Positions 44,652 to 54,095 of a stretch of DNA of 64,000 nucleotides are shown in pieces. The stretch is from JAAZHD01 sp012510895 (GTDB lineage Bacteria; Bacillota; Clostridia; Caldicoprobacterales; DTU083), in NCBI GenBank assembly GCA_050951465.1, contig JBMNJC010000026.1, positions 1 to 64,000 of the forward strand, in the 5' to 3' direction. Under the pieces are notes generated by a model, which worked only from the letters and a program-made list of their open reading frames with translations, had not been told where the DNA came from and did not search any database. The number at the start of each line of letters is the position of its first letter. The stretch's first letter is position 1. A program made the position numbers and the translations under genes.

Positions 44652-44811
44652 CAAAAAGACAATTAACCCCGGAATTTTTAAAGCAATGCAGGGGCTCATT
44701 GTCTTAGACACCGCACCATATTTTCCCATAGGCAAGTACTGCTACAAGGACCGTCGTCCACGAATAATCCACCACCTTAAATAAATAATTAATATTTAAA
44801 TATGCTGTTTG
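44652..44811 (-). ncRNA. Structured leader with attenuator-like terminator upstream of the CNNM/CorC gene
   Basis: From a promoter at 44818-44846 a leader of about 200 nt reaches the gene. Its distal part is an intrinsic terminator: AGACAAT...CCCC (44691-44704) pairs with GGGG...ATTGTCT (44657-44670), followed by TTTTTG. Its 5' arm can also pair with the TGTCT just before it (TGTCTTAGACA, plus-strand view), an antiterminator-like choice. Upstream is a GC-rich segment with the hairpin GGACGACGGTCC. I do not recognise a known riboswitch class (not M-box or yybP-like by eye). Confidence 0.6.
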
Positions 44812-44817
44812 CTAAAT

Positions 44818-44846
44818 ATTATACCAATTGTATATCCAAAAGTAAA
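44818..44846 (-). promoter_or_regulatory. Promoter of the CNNM/CorC leader
   Basis: Minus strand: TTTACT (44841-44846), 17-bp spacer, TATAAT (44818-44823). The -35 overlaps the tail of the terminator of the preceding gene. Confidence 0.8.
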
Positions 44847-44852
44847 CCGTTA

Positions 44853-44871
44853 GAAGGCCGTTTCGGCCTTC
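44853..44871 (-). terminator. Terminator of the nucleoside kinase gene
   Basis: Perfect 8-bp stem GAAGGCCG/CGGCCTTC with a 3-nt loop, 15 nt past the stop; the following minus-strand tract TAACGGTTTACTTTT is an interrupted U-run. Confidence 0.65.
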
Positions 44872-44885
44872 AGCCCGGTGTTTTT

Positions 44886-46562
44886 CTATACATCAAAGCA
44901 GCTGCCGCCTATGAACTCTCGGAGAATAGAGTTGTTGGGAATATAATCAACAAGATCGGGAGACATATCCTCAAAGTATTTCAGGAATTTGCTCAGCCGG
45001 TTTACTTCAGGGAAGTATATGCTGTCTTCCGGTACCTTATCCAGCAAGGGAAGTATGATGGGTTTTAATACCGACAGCTCATAAAGCAGAGCTGAATTAA
45101 TCATAATATCAGCAGATTCCTGGAAGGGGAAAATGTTTCTTTCCTCTCCCCGCCGGACTCCGGGCCACATTCTTAAGGTATCTTCAATAGGGGTTCCTCT
45201 GAATTGATAGTCGCGAACCATGCGGCGAATCAGTCTGGCATCCGTTGTAGGAATCCGGTTGTGTTCATCAACATTAAGCTGGGTTAAAGCGCTGATATAA
45301 ATCTTATATTTATTTTCTGCCGGGATCATTTCAGTCAGCTTCTCATTCAGGCCGTGAATCCCCTCAACAATAATGGGCTGATCCTGGGTAACCTGAATCG
45401 TATATCCCCGGTATTCCCGTTTGCCGGTATGGAAATTGTAAAAAGGAATCTCCACCTTCTGGCCCTGGATCAGGTTGGTCATTTGCTCATTAAACAGTTC
45501 CAGGTCTATGACATCAATAGACTCCAGGTCCTGTTCCCCGTCTTCATCTAACGGTACATCTTCCCGGTTCCGAAAATAGTTGTCCATGGAAATGGGAACC
45601 GGTTGAAGGCCGTTTACCATGAGCTGGACCCTGAGCCTCTGGGCAAAGGTAGTTTTTCCAGATGAGGAAGGGCCTGCAATAAGAATCAGCCTTATGGCAT
45701 CCGTATGCCGGGCTATTTCATCGGCTATGGCTGCAATGTGTTTTTCCTGCAAGGCTTCGCTTATGCGGATAAGATCGGGAGCCCTCCCGTCTCTTATTAC
45801 CTGGTTCAGGTCAGCAATATTCCGCACCCCTACCAGTCTTGACCATTTTTCCGACTGGCGGAATACGGTAAAGAGTTTTGGATTGTCCTGGAAAGGCCGA
45901 ATCCTATATGGATCTTCAATATGGGGGTATTGTATAATCACGCCGGGCAGATAGAACTTCAGCCCAAATTTCTTCAAATATCCTGTGGAAGGCACCATAT
46001 ATCCATAAAGATAGTCCATCATCCATCCGTTGCGGTAGATGCTTATATCTTTTTCCGGCCGCAGATCCATAATTCTGGCCTTTTCCTCCATGCCGTTTTC
46101 TATAAAGATTTTCTTGGCCTCTTCAATGGGAAAATCAACTTTTTCAAAGGGCTCATCCCTTTCTATAATGCTGCGCATCTGTTGTTCGATGTTTTCCACC
46201 TTGCGGGGAGTTAAAACTATGTCTTCAGATAACTCACAGTATAAACCGCCGCCAAAGGAATGCTCCACACGTACTTCGCAATTCGGAAAAAGTTCCTTGC
46301 ATGCACGGATAAAAACAAAGGTCAGACTTCTTAAATAAATCCGCTCACCGTCTTTCATTGACAGATCTATTGGCTTAATCACGCAATCCTCTTCAAGCTG
46401 GTATGTTAACTCCCTTATTCTGTTGTTAACAATGCCGGCGACAATTAAAGGCGCTGATGAATCCCGGGTGCTGCCGGAAGTCTGAAACAGCTCCTTGAGT
46501 GTAATGCCTTTGTCAACTTCCCTTTGCTCCCCATTTAAACTCACCAGTATTTTGTCAGCCAT
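44886..46562 (-). CDS. Nucleoside kinase with TGS-like and threonyl-tRNA-synthetase-like N-terminal domains
   Basis: A 558-residue protein. The first about 60 residues look like a TGS/ubiquitin-like domain (MADKILVSLNGEQREVDKG), residues about 70-270 like the second additional domain of ThrRS, and the rest is a uridine-kinase P-loop domain with GPSSSGKTTFAQRL, VEGIHGLNE and the RRMVRDYQFRGT lid. It is a common Clostridia architecture annotated as nucleoside or uridine kinase. ATG start behind AAAGGAG. Confidence 0.88.
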   Translation of the reverse strand: MADKILVSLNGEQREVDKGITLKELFQTSGSTRDSSAPLIVAGIVNNRIRELTYQLEEDCVIKPIDLSMKDGERIYLRSLTFVFIRACKELFPNCEVRVEHSFGGGLYCELSEDIVLTPRKVENIEQQMRSIIERDEPFEKVDFPIEEAKKIFIENGMEEKARIMDLRPEKDISIYRNGWMMDYLYGYMVPSTGYLKKFGLKFYLPGVIIQYPHIEDPYRIRPFQDNPKLFTVFRQSEKWSRLVGVRNIADLNQVIRDGRAPDLIRISEALQEKHIAAIADEIARHTDAIRLILIAGPSSSGKTTFAQRLRVQLMVNGLQPVPISMDNYFRNREDVPLDEDGEQDLESIDVIDLELFNEQMTNLIQGQKVEIPFYNFHTGKREYRGYTIQVTQDQPIIVEGIHGLNEKLTEMIPAENKYKIYISALTQLNVDEHNRIPTTDARLIRRMVRDYQFRGTPIEDTLRMWPGVRRGEERNIFPFQESADIMINSALLYELSVLKPIILPLLDKVPEDSIYFPEVNRLSKFLKYFEDMSPDLVDYIPNNSILREFIGGSCFDV

Positions 46563-46697
46563 TACGTTTCTCCTTTCAAAATGTATTCCTTTTCAGTATA
46601 TCAATATTAAACTGTAAACCTATATGCTCCATTTTAGTTTTTATAATAATTAAATTTTTATTATCATTCATCCTGTATTTTATTAATAAAACAAAAA

Positions 46698-46716
46698 GGC
46701 ATGCATTAAACATGCC
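46698..46716 (-). terminator. Terminator of the VanW-family gene
   Basis: Stem GGCATG/CATGCC with a 7-nt loop, followed on the minus strand by TTTTTGTTTTATT; 53 bp after the stop codon. Confidence 0.8.
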
Positions 46717-46769
46717 CGGACCGCTTAAGCAAAGCAGTCATTTTCGCTGGTTTAATTATGTTAATCTCC

Positions 46770-48341
46770 TTATTCACCATTATCCGTCGGTTTCGGTGAT
46801 TCTGATGGTTCCGAAGACGGTGAAGGTTTTTGTGACTCCTCCGGATCCGGGGACTCAGATGGTTTTGTCGTCGGGGACTGAGACGGTTTGGGAGTCTGTG
46901 ACGGTTTGGGAGAAGTTGTGGGTTTGGGGGCAGTGCTTCCTTCCCGGTAATAAATAATTCCCTCAATGGGCTTGTAATAGTTCTTTACAAGAAGCTCAGA
47001 AGAGACTTTCTTCCCATTTTCGTAAAGAACCCTGTAGGTGTTAATCCTTAAACCTTCTCTTGACTTAACGTGAACATGTTCGCCGCCGGGCTCGGTAACA
47101 TACTCGCCTTTTTTGTCCAGCACCCTTTTGGGCTCCGGTGCCGGGATTTTTTCTATAAGCTTTGTGGTAAGCTTGTATTCACCGTTATTGGACAGCGGCT
47201 CCCCGTAAAACTCCACTACTGCTTTATCGCCGCTTCGGTAAGCACGTATGAAAACCGGTGTATTCCTGGGATTTTTGAATCTGAAGTTCACATATGATGA
47301 AACCGTGGCATCAAGACCCGGATCCAGGTATGAAATGGGGAATGAATGATGATATCTTTCAACTATTTCCATGCCGGCCATGGCAGCTGAGTTAAACAAG
47401 GTTGAGGATGCCTGACATATGCCCCCGCCTATGCCGTCCTGCAGGCTTTTATCGGGCTTGATTACCGGCGCAGGCTTATATCCGGTTTTGCTGGATACGG
47501 TGCCTACCACATCCAGCCAGGAGAAAATCTCACCGGGGCCTAATTTGGTGCCGTTCACCTTGCTTAAGGCCAAAGCAATATTATGCTTTCTGTTCTCCGT
47601 GCTGCCTGCCATGCTGGTAGTAAAGCGGGTTATCAGGGAAGTGGCATTTTCCAGATGAGCAGTTTTAACCTTGGCCTCTATGGGCATTGGTTCGATGGAA
47701 ATAACAGCAGGTTTTTCTGATACAAAGGCCTGCATGGCCTGCTGAAACAAGAGCCCTGCACCGACTATCTGACCGTCCTTATGGGGTATCAGTTTAAACT
47801 TTTCCGACTTGTCGGGAAAGAATTGCAAATCCGCATCCTGAGGTTCAATATAAAAAGAATCAGCAATTGCATTGATCTCATCCCGTATCAACTCAAAGTC
47901 ACAGGACAGAAGGGTTTCTTCCTTTACATGATTCTCCCTTATCCGTTCCACTTCTTCATAGCGGTCGGCCAAATCGCCTTCCCTTGCCAGAAGATACAAC
48001 TGATTCAGCTTATCTTCCCAATCTATGCCGGCCTGAATATCCTCATGGGTAAATACCCAGCTCTGATTTTCATAGGTGAATTCTACCCTTAAGTTTTTAA
48101 GGCGCTCTTCTGCTTTTTTTTGAAACAAAGCAGAGGCTTCCTCCATGATCATTCCGCCCAAGTGTATATCATCCAGATATATACCCTCATAGAAAGTATC
48201 CCGTTCCACCGTTTCGGTCATATGTGCAAGCAGCTTTTCCACTGCCAACTTTTCACGGTAATCCTGGTACAAGAAACCTGCAGTTAATATCACAATAATT
48301 GCCAAAGCGCCAAGCAGGAGATATTTCCACTTCATCCCCAT
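46770..48341 (-). CDS. VanW family protein with PG_binding_4-like and G5 domains
   Basis: A 523-residue protein anchored by one N-terminal membrane segment (YLLLGALAIIVILTAGF). Residues about 55-230 fit the peptidoglycan-binding-4 domain, residues about 240-370 the VanW domain (NIALALSKVNGTKLGPGEIFSW, GGGICQASSTLFNSA), then a G5 domain, and a C-terminal Pro/Ser/Thr-rich tail of about 50 residues made of TKPSESP-like units. It is extracytoplasmic and probably binds the cell wall. VanW itself has no clear reaction. Confidence 0.9.
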   Translation of the reverse strand: MGMKWKYLLLGALAIIVILTAGFLYQDYREKLAVEKLLAHMTETVERDTFYEGIYLDDIHLGGMIMEEASALFQKKAEERLKNLRVEFTYENQSWVFTHEDIQAGIDWEDKLNQLYLLAREGDLADRYEEVERIRENHVKEETLLSCDFELIRDEINAIADSFYIEPQDADLQFFPDKSEKFKLIPHKDGQIVGAGLLFQQAMQAFVSEKPAVISIEPMPIEAKVKTAHLENATSLITRFTTSMAGSTENRKHNIALALSKVNGTKLGPGEIFSWLDVVGTVSSKTGYKPAPVIKPDKSLQDGIGGGICQASSTLFNSAAMAGMEIVERYHHSFPISYLDPGLDATVSSYVNFRFKNPRNTPVFIRAYRSGDKAVVEFYGEPLSNNGEYKLTTKLIEKIPAPEPKRVLDKKGEYVTEPGGEHVHVKSREGLRINTYRVLYENGKKVSSELLVKNYYKPIEGIIYYREGSTAPKPTTSPKPSQTPKPSQSPTTKPSESPDPEESQKPSPSSEPSESPKPTDNGE

Positions 48342-48477
48342 ACACCGCCTTTCACACCATTGTCAGCCATTTTATATTATTTTCCATATTACAATATCAT
48401 ATAATGACGTTAATGGTGGTAAAAGGTTTTTACGAATACGTTACAATTTTATTACATTGTTACAGTCATACAGAGGA

Positions 48478-49209
48478 TCAGAGGCCGGATACAACCTCCA
48501 AAGCTGTATCAGGCACATTGGTAATGATCCCGGAAACACCCATGGCGGCAAGCCCCCGTATATGTTCCGGATTATCTGCTGTCCAGGCATTTAAGATTAT
48601 CCCATTGTCCCTGCAGCCCTGAGCTATTAAAGGAACCACTCCCAGATACATGGGATGAATGGCCTCTGCCCCTATGCGTTTGGCATAGACCCAGGGTTCC
48701 ACCAGGCCGGCTGAATATAACAAACCGATTTTCAGGGAAGGTTCAAATTCCTTAACTGTCAGCAGGCAGTAATGATTGAAGGAAGATATTATGGTTCTGT
48801 CTGTCATATTATACCGGCGCAGCAATTCAACGGTTTTTTCCTCAATTCCTTCATACTGTACAGCCGCTTTTTTTATTTCTATATTCAGAATCCCGTCCCA
48901 GTCCTTTAATAGTTCAAGGACTTCTTCCAGGGTGGGTATTTTTTCGCCTTCATACTCACGGCTGAACCAGGAACCGAAATCCAGGCCTTTTAACTCTTTA
49001 AGGGTTTTCTCTCTAACCAGGCCGGAACCGTTGCTGACCCGGTCCACCTTATCATCATGGCAGACTATCGGTATTCCGTCCCTGGATAAATGAACATCCA
49101 GTTCAATGCCTCCGGCTTTCATGTCCAGAGCCTTGCAAAAGGCAGCCATGGTATTTTCAGGCGCATAGGCTGATGCACCCCGATGGGCATAGATAATTGG
49201 TTTTTTCAT
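48478..49209 (-). CDS. Glycerophosphodiester phosphodiesterase
   Basis: A 243-residue GDPD-fold enzyme: AHRGASAYAPENT (catalytic His and Glu/Asn), GIELDVHLSRDG (metal Glu and Asp), IVCHDDKVDR (second catalytic His), LNIEIKK and the late NAWTADNPE. There is no signal peptide, so it is the cytoplasmic UgpQ/GlpQ2 type. It releases glycerol 3-phosphate from phospholipid head-group diesters. Confidence 0.93.
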   Translation of the reverse strand: MKKPIIYAHRGASAYAPENTMAAFCKALDMKAGGIELDVHLSRDGIPIVCHDDKVDRVSNGSGLVREKTLKELKGLDFGSWFSREYEGEKIPTLEEVLELLKDWDGILNIEIKKAAVQYEGIEEKTVELLRRYNMTDRTIISSFNHYCLLTVKEFEPSLKIGLLYSAGLVEPWVYAKRIGAEAIHPMYLGVVPLIAQGCRDNGIILNAWTADNPEHIRGLAAMGVSGIITNVPDTALEVVSGL

Positions 49210-49250
49210 AGGGATACCTCCTTAAAAAATCCAATGCCTTTGTTTTGTCG

Positions 49251-50789
49251 TTACTTTTCTTCTTTTATCAGAGCAAGATTCATCACAAAGGGCTCAGAAA
49301 GCGAGACATCTTTAAAGTTGTCAATTTTTTTGCCCTCTGCAGTAAACTGAACTTTATTTATATAGCAGCTGTTTTCCGGATCGGTCAGAGTATTGACAAC
49401 TGCATATATATCACGAATGATCCTGTTTTCACTTAATTCCAGTTCCTCATAATATTCATTCGGTATATCCACTACAGCCAGGCCGTCCTTTACTTCCACC
49501 TTTATTTCATCAGGTGAAATGTTTTCCGGAATAACCCTGACGCAGCCCTGATGGATAGGATCTGTTGCCAGTTCAGACATTATTCGCTTTGCCATATTCT
49601 TTTCATTTTTGGGCACCGCCCTGTATTCCGGCACAAGCAGCATACCCTGGCTGTCGCCAAAATAAACTCTGATGCGTTTCCCTACTTTATTCGGAAATAG
49701 ATCCACGGTCAGATTCCGGTCCAGATTTATTTTTTCTATAGGGGCATTGATATAGGTTCCATGACCGTTGTCATAGTAAATATTGAGGTAATGAATATCG
49801 GGCAGAGAGGAAAGGCTGTACAGAAGTGAACTGAGCATGCTGATTTCCTGAGTAGTTCCTTTGGAGACTTTGCTGCTGAATTCTTTTGAGAAATACAGTG
49901 CAATTCCATTTCTGTCATTTTCATCGGATACTATTTCTGTTTTATGCAGCATGCTTCCCTTTGGCAGGGTAGGATAATAACCTTGTCCTTCAGAAACAGG
50001 TCCTTTGATCAGCTCATTAATAATGGCTTCAGCGTAATTGCCGTTTCGAACCGTAATGGAGCGGACCTCTGGCAGCAGAAATTTTCCGGAATAATCCTGA
50101 AAATACAGTTCCCGGTTAATCCTGCTTATTTCCGGGTTTCCGAAAGTCTGGGCTTCCAGTGCCTGTATCTCTGTATGAGTCATGGGATATCTGGTCAGAA
50201 GCCCCAGCATTACTTCCCGGTTATCAATGAAGGCGGTTGCCTCCCATCCTTCCACCATCAGCTTCACATAATCGGCATTCACAAAGTCGAGTATGGTGTT
50301 TACCAAACATGCCCTGGCCAATGCCATATCTTCAGACTCATAGAATTTTTCAGACATATCAACGGTAACTATATCTTCGGATATCTCCACACTCTTGATT
50401 TCTGTATCCTTGGAAAGTGCAGAAACCAGTTGTTCTGCTTCCTTCGGGCCTTCAATAAGCTCATTCAGAACGTATTCCAAAGCCTCAGGTCCAATACGTG
50501 TGGTCAATATGGTCCTTGATTCGGGAGACAGCTGTTCAGTCGTCTTATCATAGAAATACAGGTTAATGCCGGTTTTGTTCAAAGATAACCGGGAAGGGTC
50601 GATTTCATCACCGCCGTCTTTATCCTCCGAAAGTGCGGCTTCAGGAATGTCATCTCCCAGAGAACTGCCTAGCCCGCTTATTTTCTTGTCTTCGTCCTTT
50701 TCTGGTTCTTCCAGTATATTAGATACGGAACATGCGACCAGTAAAAGCATTATAAAGATTGTACTTAGCAGCAATAGTAAGCGCCGCAT
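49251..50789 (-). CDS. Lipoprotein with three GerMN domains
   Basis: The start is ATG 50789 (512 residues), 8 nt behind AAAGGTGG; the frame extends upstream without a site. The signal ends in the lipobox LLVAC. Three GerMN-type repeats follow at about 60-190, 210-340 and 360-490 (e.g. LNELIEGPKEAEQ, INELIKGPVSEG, IMSELATDP), each with a strand-rich pattern. GerM is a sporulation and germination protein; multi-GerMN lipoproteins often sit beside two-component genes. It lies 37 bp downstream of a second GerMN gene. Confidence 0.82.
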   Translation of the reverse strand: MRRLLLLLSTIFIMLLLVACSVSNILEEPEKDEDKKISGLGSSLGDDIPEAALSEDKDGGDEIDPSRLSLNKTGINLYFYDKTTEQLSPESRTILTTRIGPEALEYVLNELIEGPKEAEQLVSALSKDTEIKSVEISEDIVTVDMSEKFYESEDMALARACLVNTILDFVNADYVKLMVEGWEATAFIDNREVMLGLLTRYPMTHTEIQALEAQTFGNPEISRINRELYFQDYSGKFLLPEVRSITVRNGNYAEAIINELIKGPVSEGQGYYPTLPKGSMLHKTEIVSDENDRNGIALYFSKEFSSKVSKGTTQEISMLSSLLYSLSSLPDIHYLNIYYDNGHGTYINAPIEKINLDRNLTVDLFPNKVGKRIRVYFGDSQGMLLVPEYRAVPKNEKNMAKRIMSELATDPIHQGCVRVIPENISPDEIKVEVKDGLAVVDIPNEYYEELELSENRIIRDIYAVVNTLTDPENSCYINKVQFTAEGKKIDNFKDVSLSEPFVMNLALIKEEK

Positions 50790-50826
50790 TACTGTTTCCA
50801 CCTTTCTTAGTGTCAGTCCGGCCTTT

Positions 50827-51825
50827 CTACCTGAATTGACTGAGGAATGCAGGTAGACGCAGCTTCCAGATTCCATCTATATAATCCAGAGTAAGTACCT
50901 CTGTTACCTCCTTAAGTGCATCTGTTGTATGATCAGTGTACTTAACTGTTACAAAAGCCTTGTTAATAAGGTATTCCTCTTCCAGCACAGGGTTGCCTTC
51001 AAAGGAAATCATTCCGCCTACGATGGTAGGAACCTGTGCCTTGAATTCATCCAGGGTAGGCAGATTTTCACCGTCCATGGTCTTGGATGACAGGAAGGGA
51101 TACAGCATATCCCAGTTTGGTTCCGCTGTCAAGGCGTTAAAGAAAATTCTTGTAATTCTGGCCGGAGACTGGAGTACATTCTTGTTTCTGCGTATGGCTG
51201 TCATGGGTGAATCGGCATCTGCTGCAGGGTTGTCCAGCAAAAGCAATTCTGCGCCCATTTCCTTATAAGATAATTGGGTATTGTTGATCATGAGCTTAAC
51301 CTGATTGACCCCGTCCAGGTAGGTAAGAGAATTAACTATGGAATATATTGCAAGCCTCTTCATCTCCGCCTGGACCTGAGGAATATCCTCCTCCGGTATA
51401 TTCTCCTTGCCGGGAATGACAGAAAGATCAATGGGATGCAAGAAATCATCGGTTAAGTTGACAAAAACGGTGTCGCTCCGGCGGGTAACGTCTATAATTT
51501 CGGTACCCGGAGGCATAACCTGCACTCTGTAAAAACCTTGAGGGCCTTTTAACACTTCCTCAACAATTATTTGTTCAGTACTCTTTTTTTCCTGCGTGAC
51601 TACCCGGGATTCAGGTACCAGAAAATCGGCAATCTCATGTTTAAAATAGAGGATAACCTCGGTTTCCCTGGCCTGCTCATAGGGATCTATGGGCAAGGGA
51701 GAAGACCGTGGTGTCGGCTCAGCGGCATCGTTTGTTTCGCTCTGCCCCTGACCGGGCAACTGAGCGCATCCCGTGATTAATGCAAGAATCACAATTATCA
51801 GTATATAAAAAATAGGCTTTCGAAT
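50827..51825 (-). CDS. GerMN-domain lipoprotein with apparent ATT start codon
   Basis: The obvious GTG at 51792 would remove the charged part of the signal peptide. Starting at ATT 51825, 7 nt behind AGGTGA, gives a full lipoprotein signal (MRKPIFYILII, lipobox LITGC) and 332 residues. One GerMN domain lies at about 60-195 (VEEVLKGPQGF, IYSIVNSLTYLDGV); the C-terminal part resembles an NTF2-like fold. ATT initiation is rare but known for infC. The order histidine kinase, this gene, next GerMN gene suggests one operon. Confidence 0.75.
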   Translation of the reverse strand: MRKPIFYILIIVILALITGCAQLPGQGQSETNDAAEPTPRSSPLPIDPYEQARETEVILYFKHEIADFLVPESRVVTQEKKSTEQIIVEEVLKGPQGFYRVQVMPPGTEIIDVTRRSDTVFVNLTDDFLHPIDLSVIPGKENIPEEDIPQVQAEMKRLAIYSIVNSLTYLDGVNQVKLMINNTQLSYKEMGAELLLLDNPAADADSPMTAIRRNKNVLQSPARITRIFFNALTAEPNWDMLYPFLSSKTMDGENLPTLDEFKAQVPTIVGGMISFEGNPVLEEEYLINKAFVTVKYTDHTTDALKEVTEVLTLDYIDGIWKLRLPAFLSQFR

Positions 51826-51907
51826 GAAAATTCACCTGCCTTATAATGTTTATATTATAGCAAGTACACATTACAGTTTCATTAAGCGAAATTAACAATC
51901 CAATGAA

Positions 51908-53395
51908 TCATTTTGATTCAGTTTCTTCCAGGTTTCCATAAGGCAGTTCTATGCGGAAAGTCGTACCTTTGTTTTCCTTGCTGCTAACCCGTATATAGCC
52001 GTTATGAAGCATCACTATACGGTTGGCTATGGAAAGGCCTAAACCAGTGCCGCCGGTAGAGCGGGACCGGGCTTTATCCACTCTGTAAAAACGATCGAAA
52101 ATATGATTAATCTCATTTGCCGGAATGCCGTAGCCGGTGTCGCTTACCTTAACCACTCCATAATCCGGTGTATTATATACTTCTACGGTGACCCTGCCGC
52201 CTTCTGGTGTATATTTTATGCCATTGTCAATAATATTGGATATCACCTGCTGCAGCTTCAGTTTATCACCTACGACCACTACCTCTTCCTCGTTTAAAAG
52301 CTCAACCCTTATATTCTTCTGGTCAGCAAGCAGCTGAAGCCCTTTAATGGTTCGCTTTACCAGTTCGTTTAACGGCACCAGTTCCTTTCTGAACCGGTTG
52401 GCTGCGTCCTCCTTGTCTATTTGCACCAGAGTCAATAAATCAGTTATGATGGCATTCAAGCGGTCAATTTCAAAATTTATATCCGTCAGGAATTCCCTGT
52501 ATATTTCAAGATCCGGCGTTTCCATGCTCAAAAGGGACTCTGCCAGCACCTTTATGGCCGATAAGGGAGTTTTTAATTCATGAGATGCATTGGATACAAA
52601 TTCATTTCTTGCATTGTCCAGGTTCTCCAGCCTTTCACTCATTTCATTGAAGGCCTCTCCCAACTGCCTGAGCTCTCCGCTGCCCATTACCTTCACCCTC
52701 TGATTCAGATGCCCCTTGCTCATCCTTGTAATGCTGGCTGTAAGCTCTTTTATGGGATGGGTTATAAAGCTGGACAGAATAAAGCTGATTAAAATAATGG
52801 ACACGCTGATTATGGCTGAAAAAAACGCTATCGTGGCTCGAATATCATCCAGAACCGAAACTATACCATCCAAAGAGGCTGACATAAAAACCATTCCTAT
52901 TATACCCTCAGTATAATGAGTAATGGGGGCATAGGCATACAAAACCCGTTTGTATTCTTCATGATTTCCGGTATAAATATAAACATCCTTTGCAGGTACA
53001 GACACTCCCTGCAGCACCTGGGCCACTTCCTCATAGTCCTCAAGCAGATTCCGCCTTAGCAGGCTGGTGCTCTGATAAGAGTCCTGTTCTACAATGCCGT
53101 TTTTATTTAATATGAGTATGCGGGTGGATTCTCCCTCTATCTGATCTATCTCATTTCCAAATTCTCTTATCTGATAGTAAATATCCGGGTCTTTTTCATA
53201 GTAACCGTTTGCTATTAGCTGGGCTAACTGAATGGAATATTTCTGATAGGATGTCTTCTTACTTTCAAGCAAGTGCTGTTCCAATATCTCCATAATGGAT
53301 AGATTGATGATTAAAAAGCCAATTCCAATAACCATTAAGTAAGCAAAGGCGATTCTCCAACGGAGGCTGGAAAAAAATTGCTTATTTATCCGCAA
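51908..53395 (-). CDS. Membrane sensor histidine kinase (WalK/PhoR-like)
   Basis: A 495-residue protein: N-terminal membrane segment (about 15-35), extracytoplasmic sensor domain (about 36-185), second segment, HAMP (about 215-265), H-box NASHELKTPLSAIK with His at about 271, then N-box NIIDNGIKYTP, G1 DTGYGIP, F-box and G2 GTGLGLSI. TTG start inside the end of the response regulator gene (14-nt overlap), so the pair is coupled. The signal may concern the cell wall, as in WalK, but this is inference. Confidence 0.9.
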   Translation of the reverse strand: MRINKQFFSSLRWRIAFAYLMVIGIGFLIINLSIMEILEQHLLESKKTSYQKYSIQLAQLIANGYYEKDPDIYYQIREFGNEIDQIEGESTRILILNKNGIVEQDSYQSTSLLRRNLLEDYEEVAQVLQGVSVPAKDVYIYTGNHEEYKRVLYAYAPITHYTEGIIGMVFMSASLDGIVSVLDDIRATIAFFSAIISVSIILISFILSSFITHPIKELTASITRMSKGHLNQRVKVMGSGELRQLGEAFNEMSERLENLDNARNEFVSNASHELKTPLSAIKVLAESLLSMETPDLEIYREFLTDINFEIDRLNAIITDLLTLVQIDKEDAANRFRKELVPLNELVKRTIKGLQLLADQKNIRVELLNEEEVVVVGDKLKLQQVISNIIDNGIKYTPEGGRVTVEVYNTPDYGVVKVSDTGYGIPANEINHIFDRFYRVDKARSRSTGGTGLGLSIANRIVMLHNGYIRVSSKENKGTTFRIELPYGNLEETESK

Positions 53396-54065
53396 AATAA
53401 TATCCTACTCCCCATTTGGTAAAGATAAATTCAGGCTGACTGGGGTTTTTTTCTATTTTCTCCCGGAGCCGACGTATATGCACGTCTACGGTACGCAGAT
53501 CGCCAAGATAGTCGTACTTCCACACGGTTTCCAACAGATTCTCTCGGCTGTATACCTTTCCGGGATTAGACGCAAACAGTTGGAGAAGATCAAATTCCTT
53601 TGCCGTCAGGTTAACCTCATTACCATCAATAAAAACACTTCGATTGGTAAGGTTGATTTCCATATTTCTAACACGTATGACGTCCTGTTGACTTTCGGCG
53701 CCGTCCAACCTTCTGAAAACAGCTTTGATTCTGGCCTTTAACTCCAGGATATTAAAAGGTTTGGTCATATAATCGTCGGCACCGTAATCGAGTCCAAGGA
53801 TTTTATCCATATCTTCTCCTTTTGCAGTAAGCATGATTACAGGCACTTTGGACTGTTCCCGAATACGCTGCAAAACTTCCAAACCGCTCAGCTTAGGAAG
53901 CATTACATCCAGTATAACCAAATCATAGGGGGCTGCATAAAACATTTCCAACGCTTCTTCCCCGTCATATGCTGCGTCTATATCATAGCCTTCCTGTTTG
54001 AGACTAAAGGTGATACCCTTCACAATGGCCGGCTCGTCGTCTACCAATAATATTTTTTTCGCCAT
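53382..54065 (-). CDS. OmpR/PhoB-family response regulator (WalR-like)
   Basis: ATG 54065 (227 residues) follows AGGACAGG. Receiver domain with acidic pair Asp9-Asp10, phosphoacceptor Asp53 (VILDVMLPK), Thr in LTAKGE and Lys in MTKPF; then a winged-helix domain ending in RTVDVHIRRLREKIE and GVGYYF. The promoter upstream has a palindrome over its -10, possibly an autoregulatory site. Confidence 0.93.
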   Translation of the reverse strand: MAKKILLVDDEPAIVKGITFSLKQEGYDIDAAYDGEEALEMFYAAPYDLVILDVMLPKLSGLEVLQRIREQSKVPVIMLTAKGEDMDKILGLDYGADDYMTKPFNILELKARIKAVFRRLDGAESQQDVIRVRNMEINLTNRSVFIDGNEVNLTAKEFDLLQLFASNPGKVYSRENLLETVWKYDYLGDLRTVDVHIRRLREKIEKNPSQPEFIFTKWGVGYYFADK

Positions 54066-54095
54066 AATAACCTGTCCTTTCAAACACTGATATTA

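Noticed and set aside
44652..44811. 6S RNA or 5S rRNA fragment
   Set aside because: Conserved 5S blocks and the 6S bubble layout could not be matched; the position before a gene with an intrinsic terminator fits a leader better.
46770..46920. Proline/serine-rich repeats as tandem DNA repeats or CRISPR
   Set aside because: They encode the low-complexity tail of the VanW-family protein in frame and have no spacer structure.
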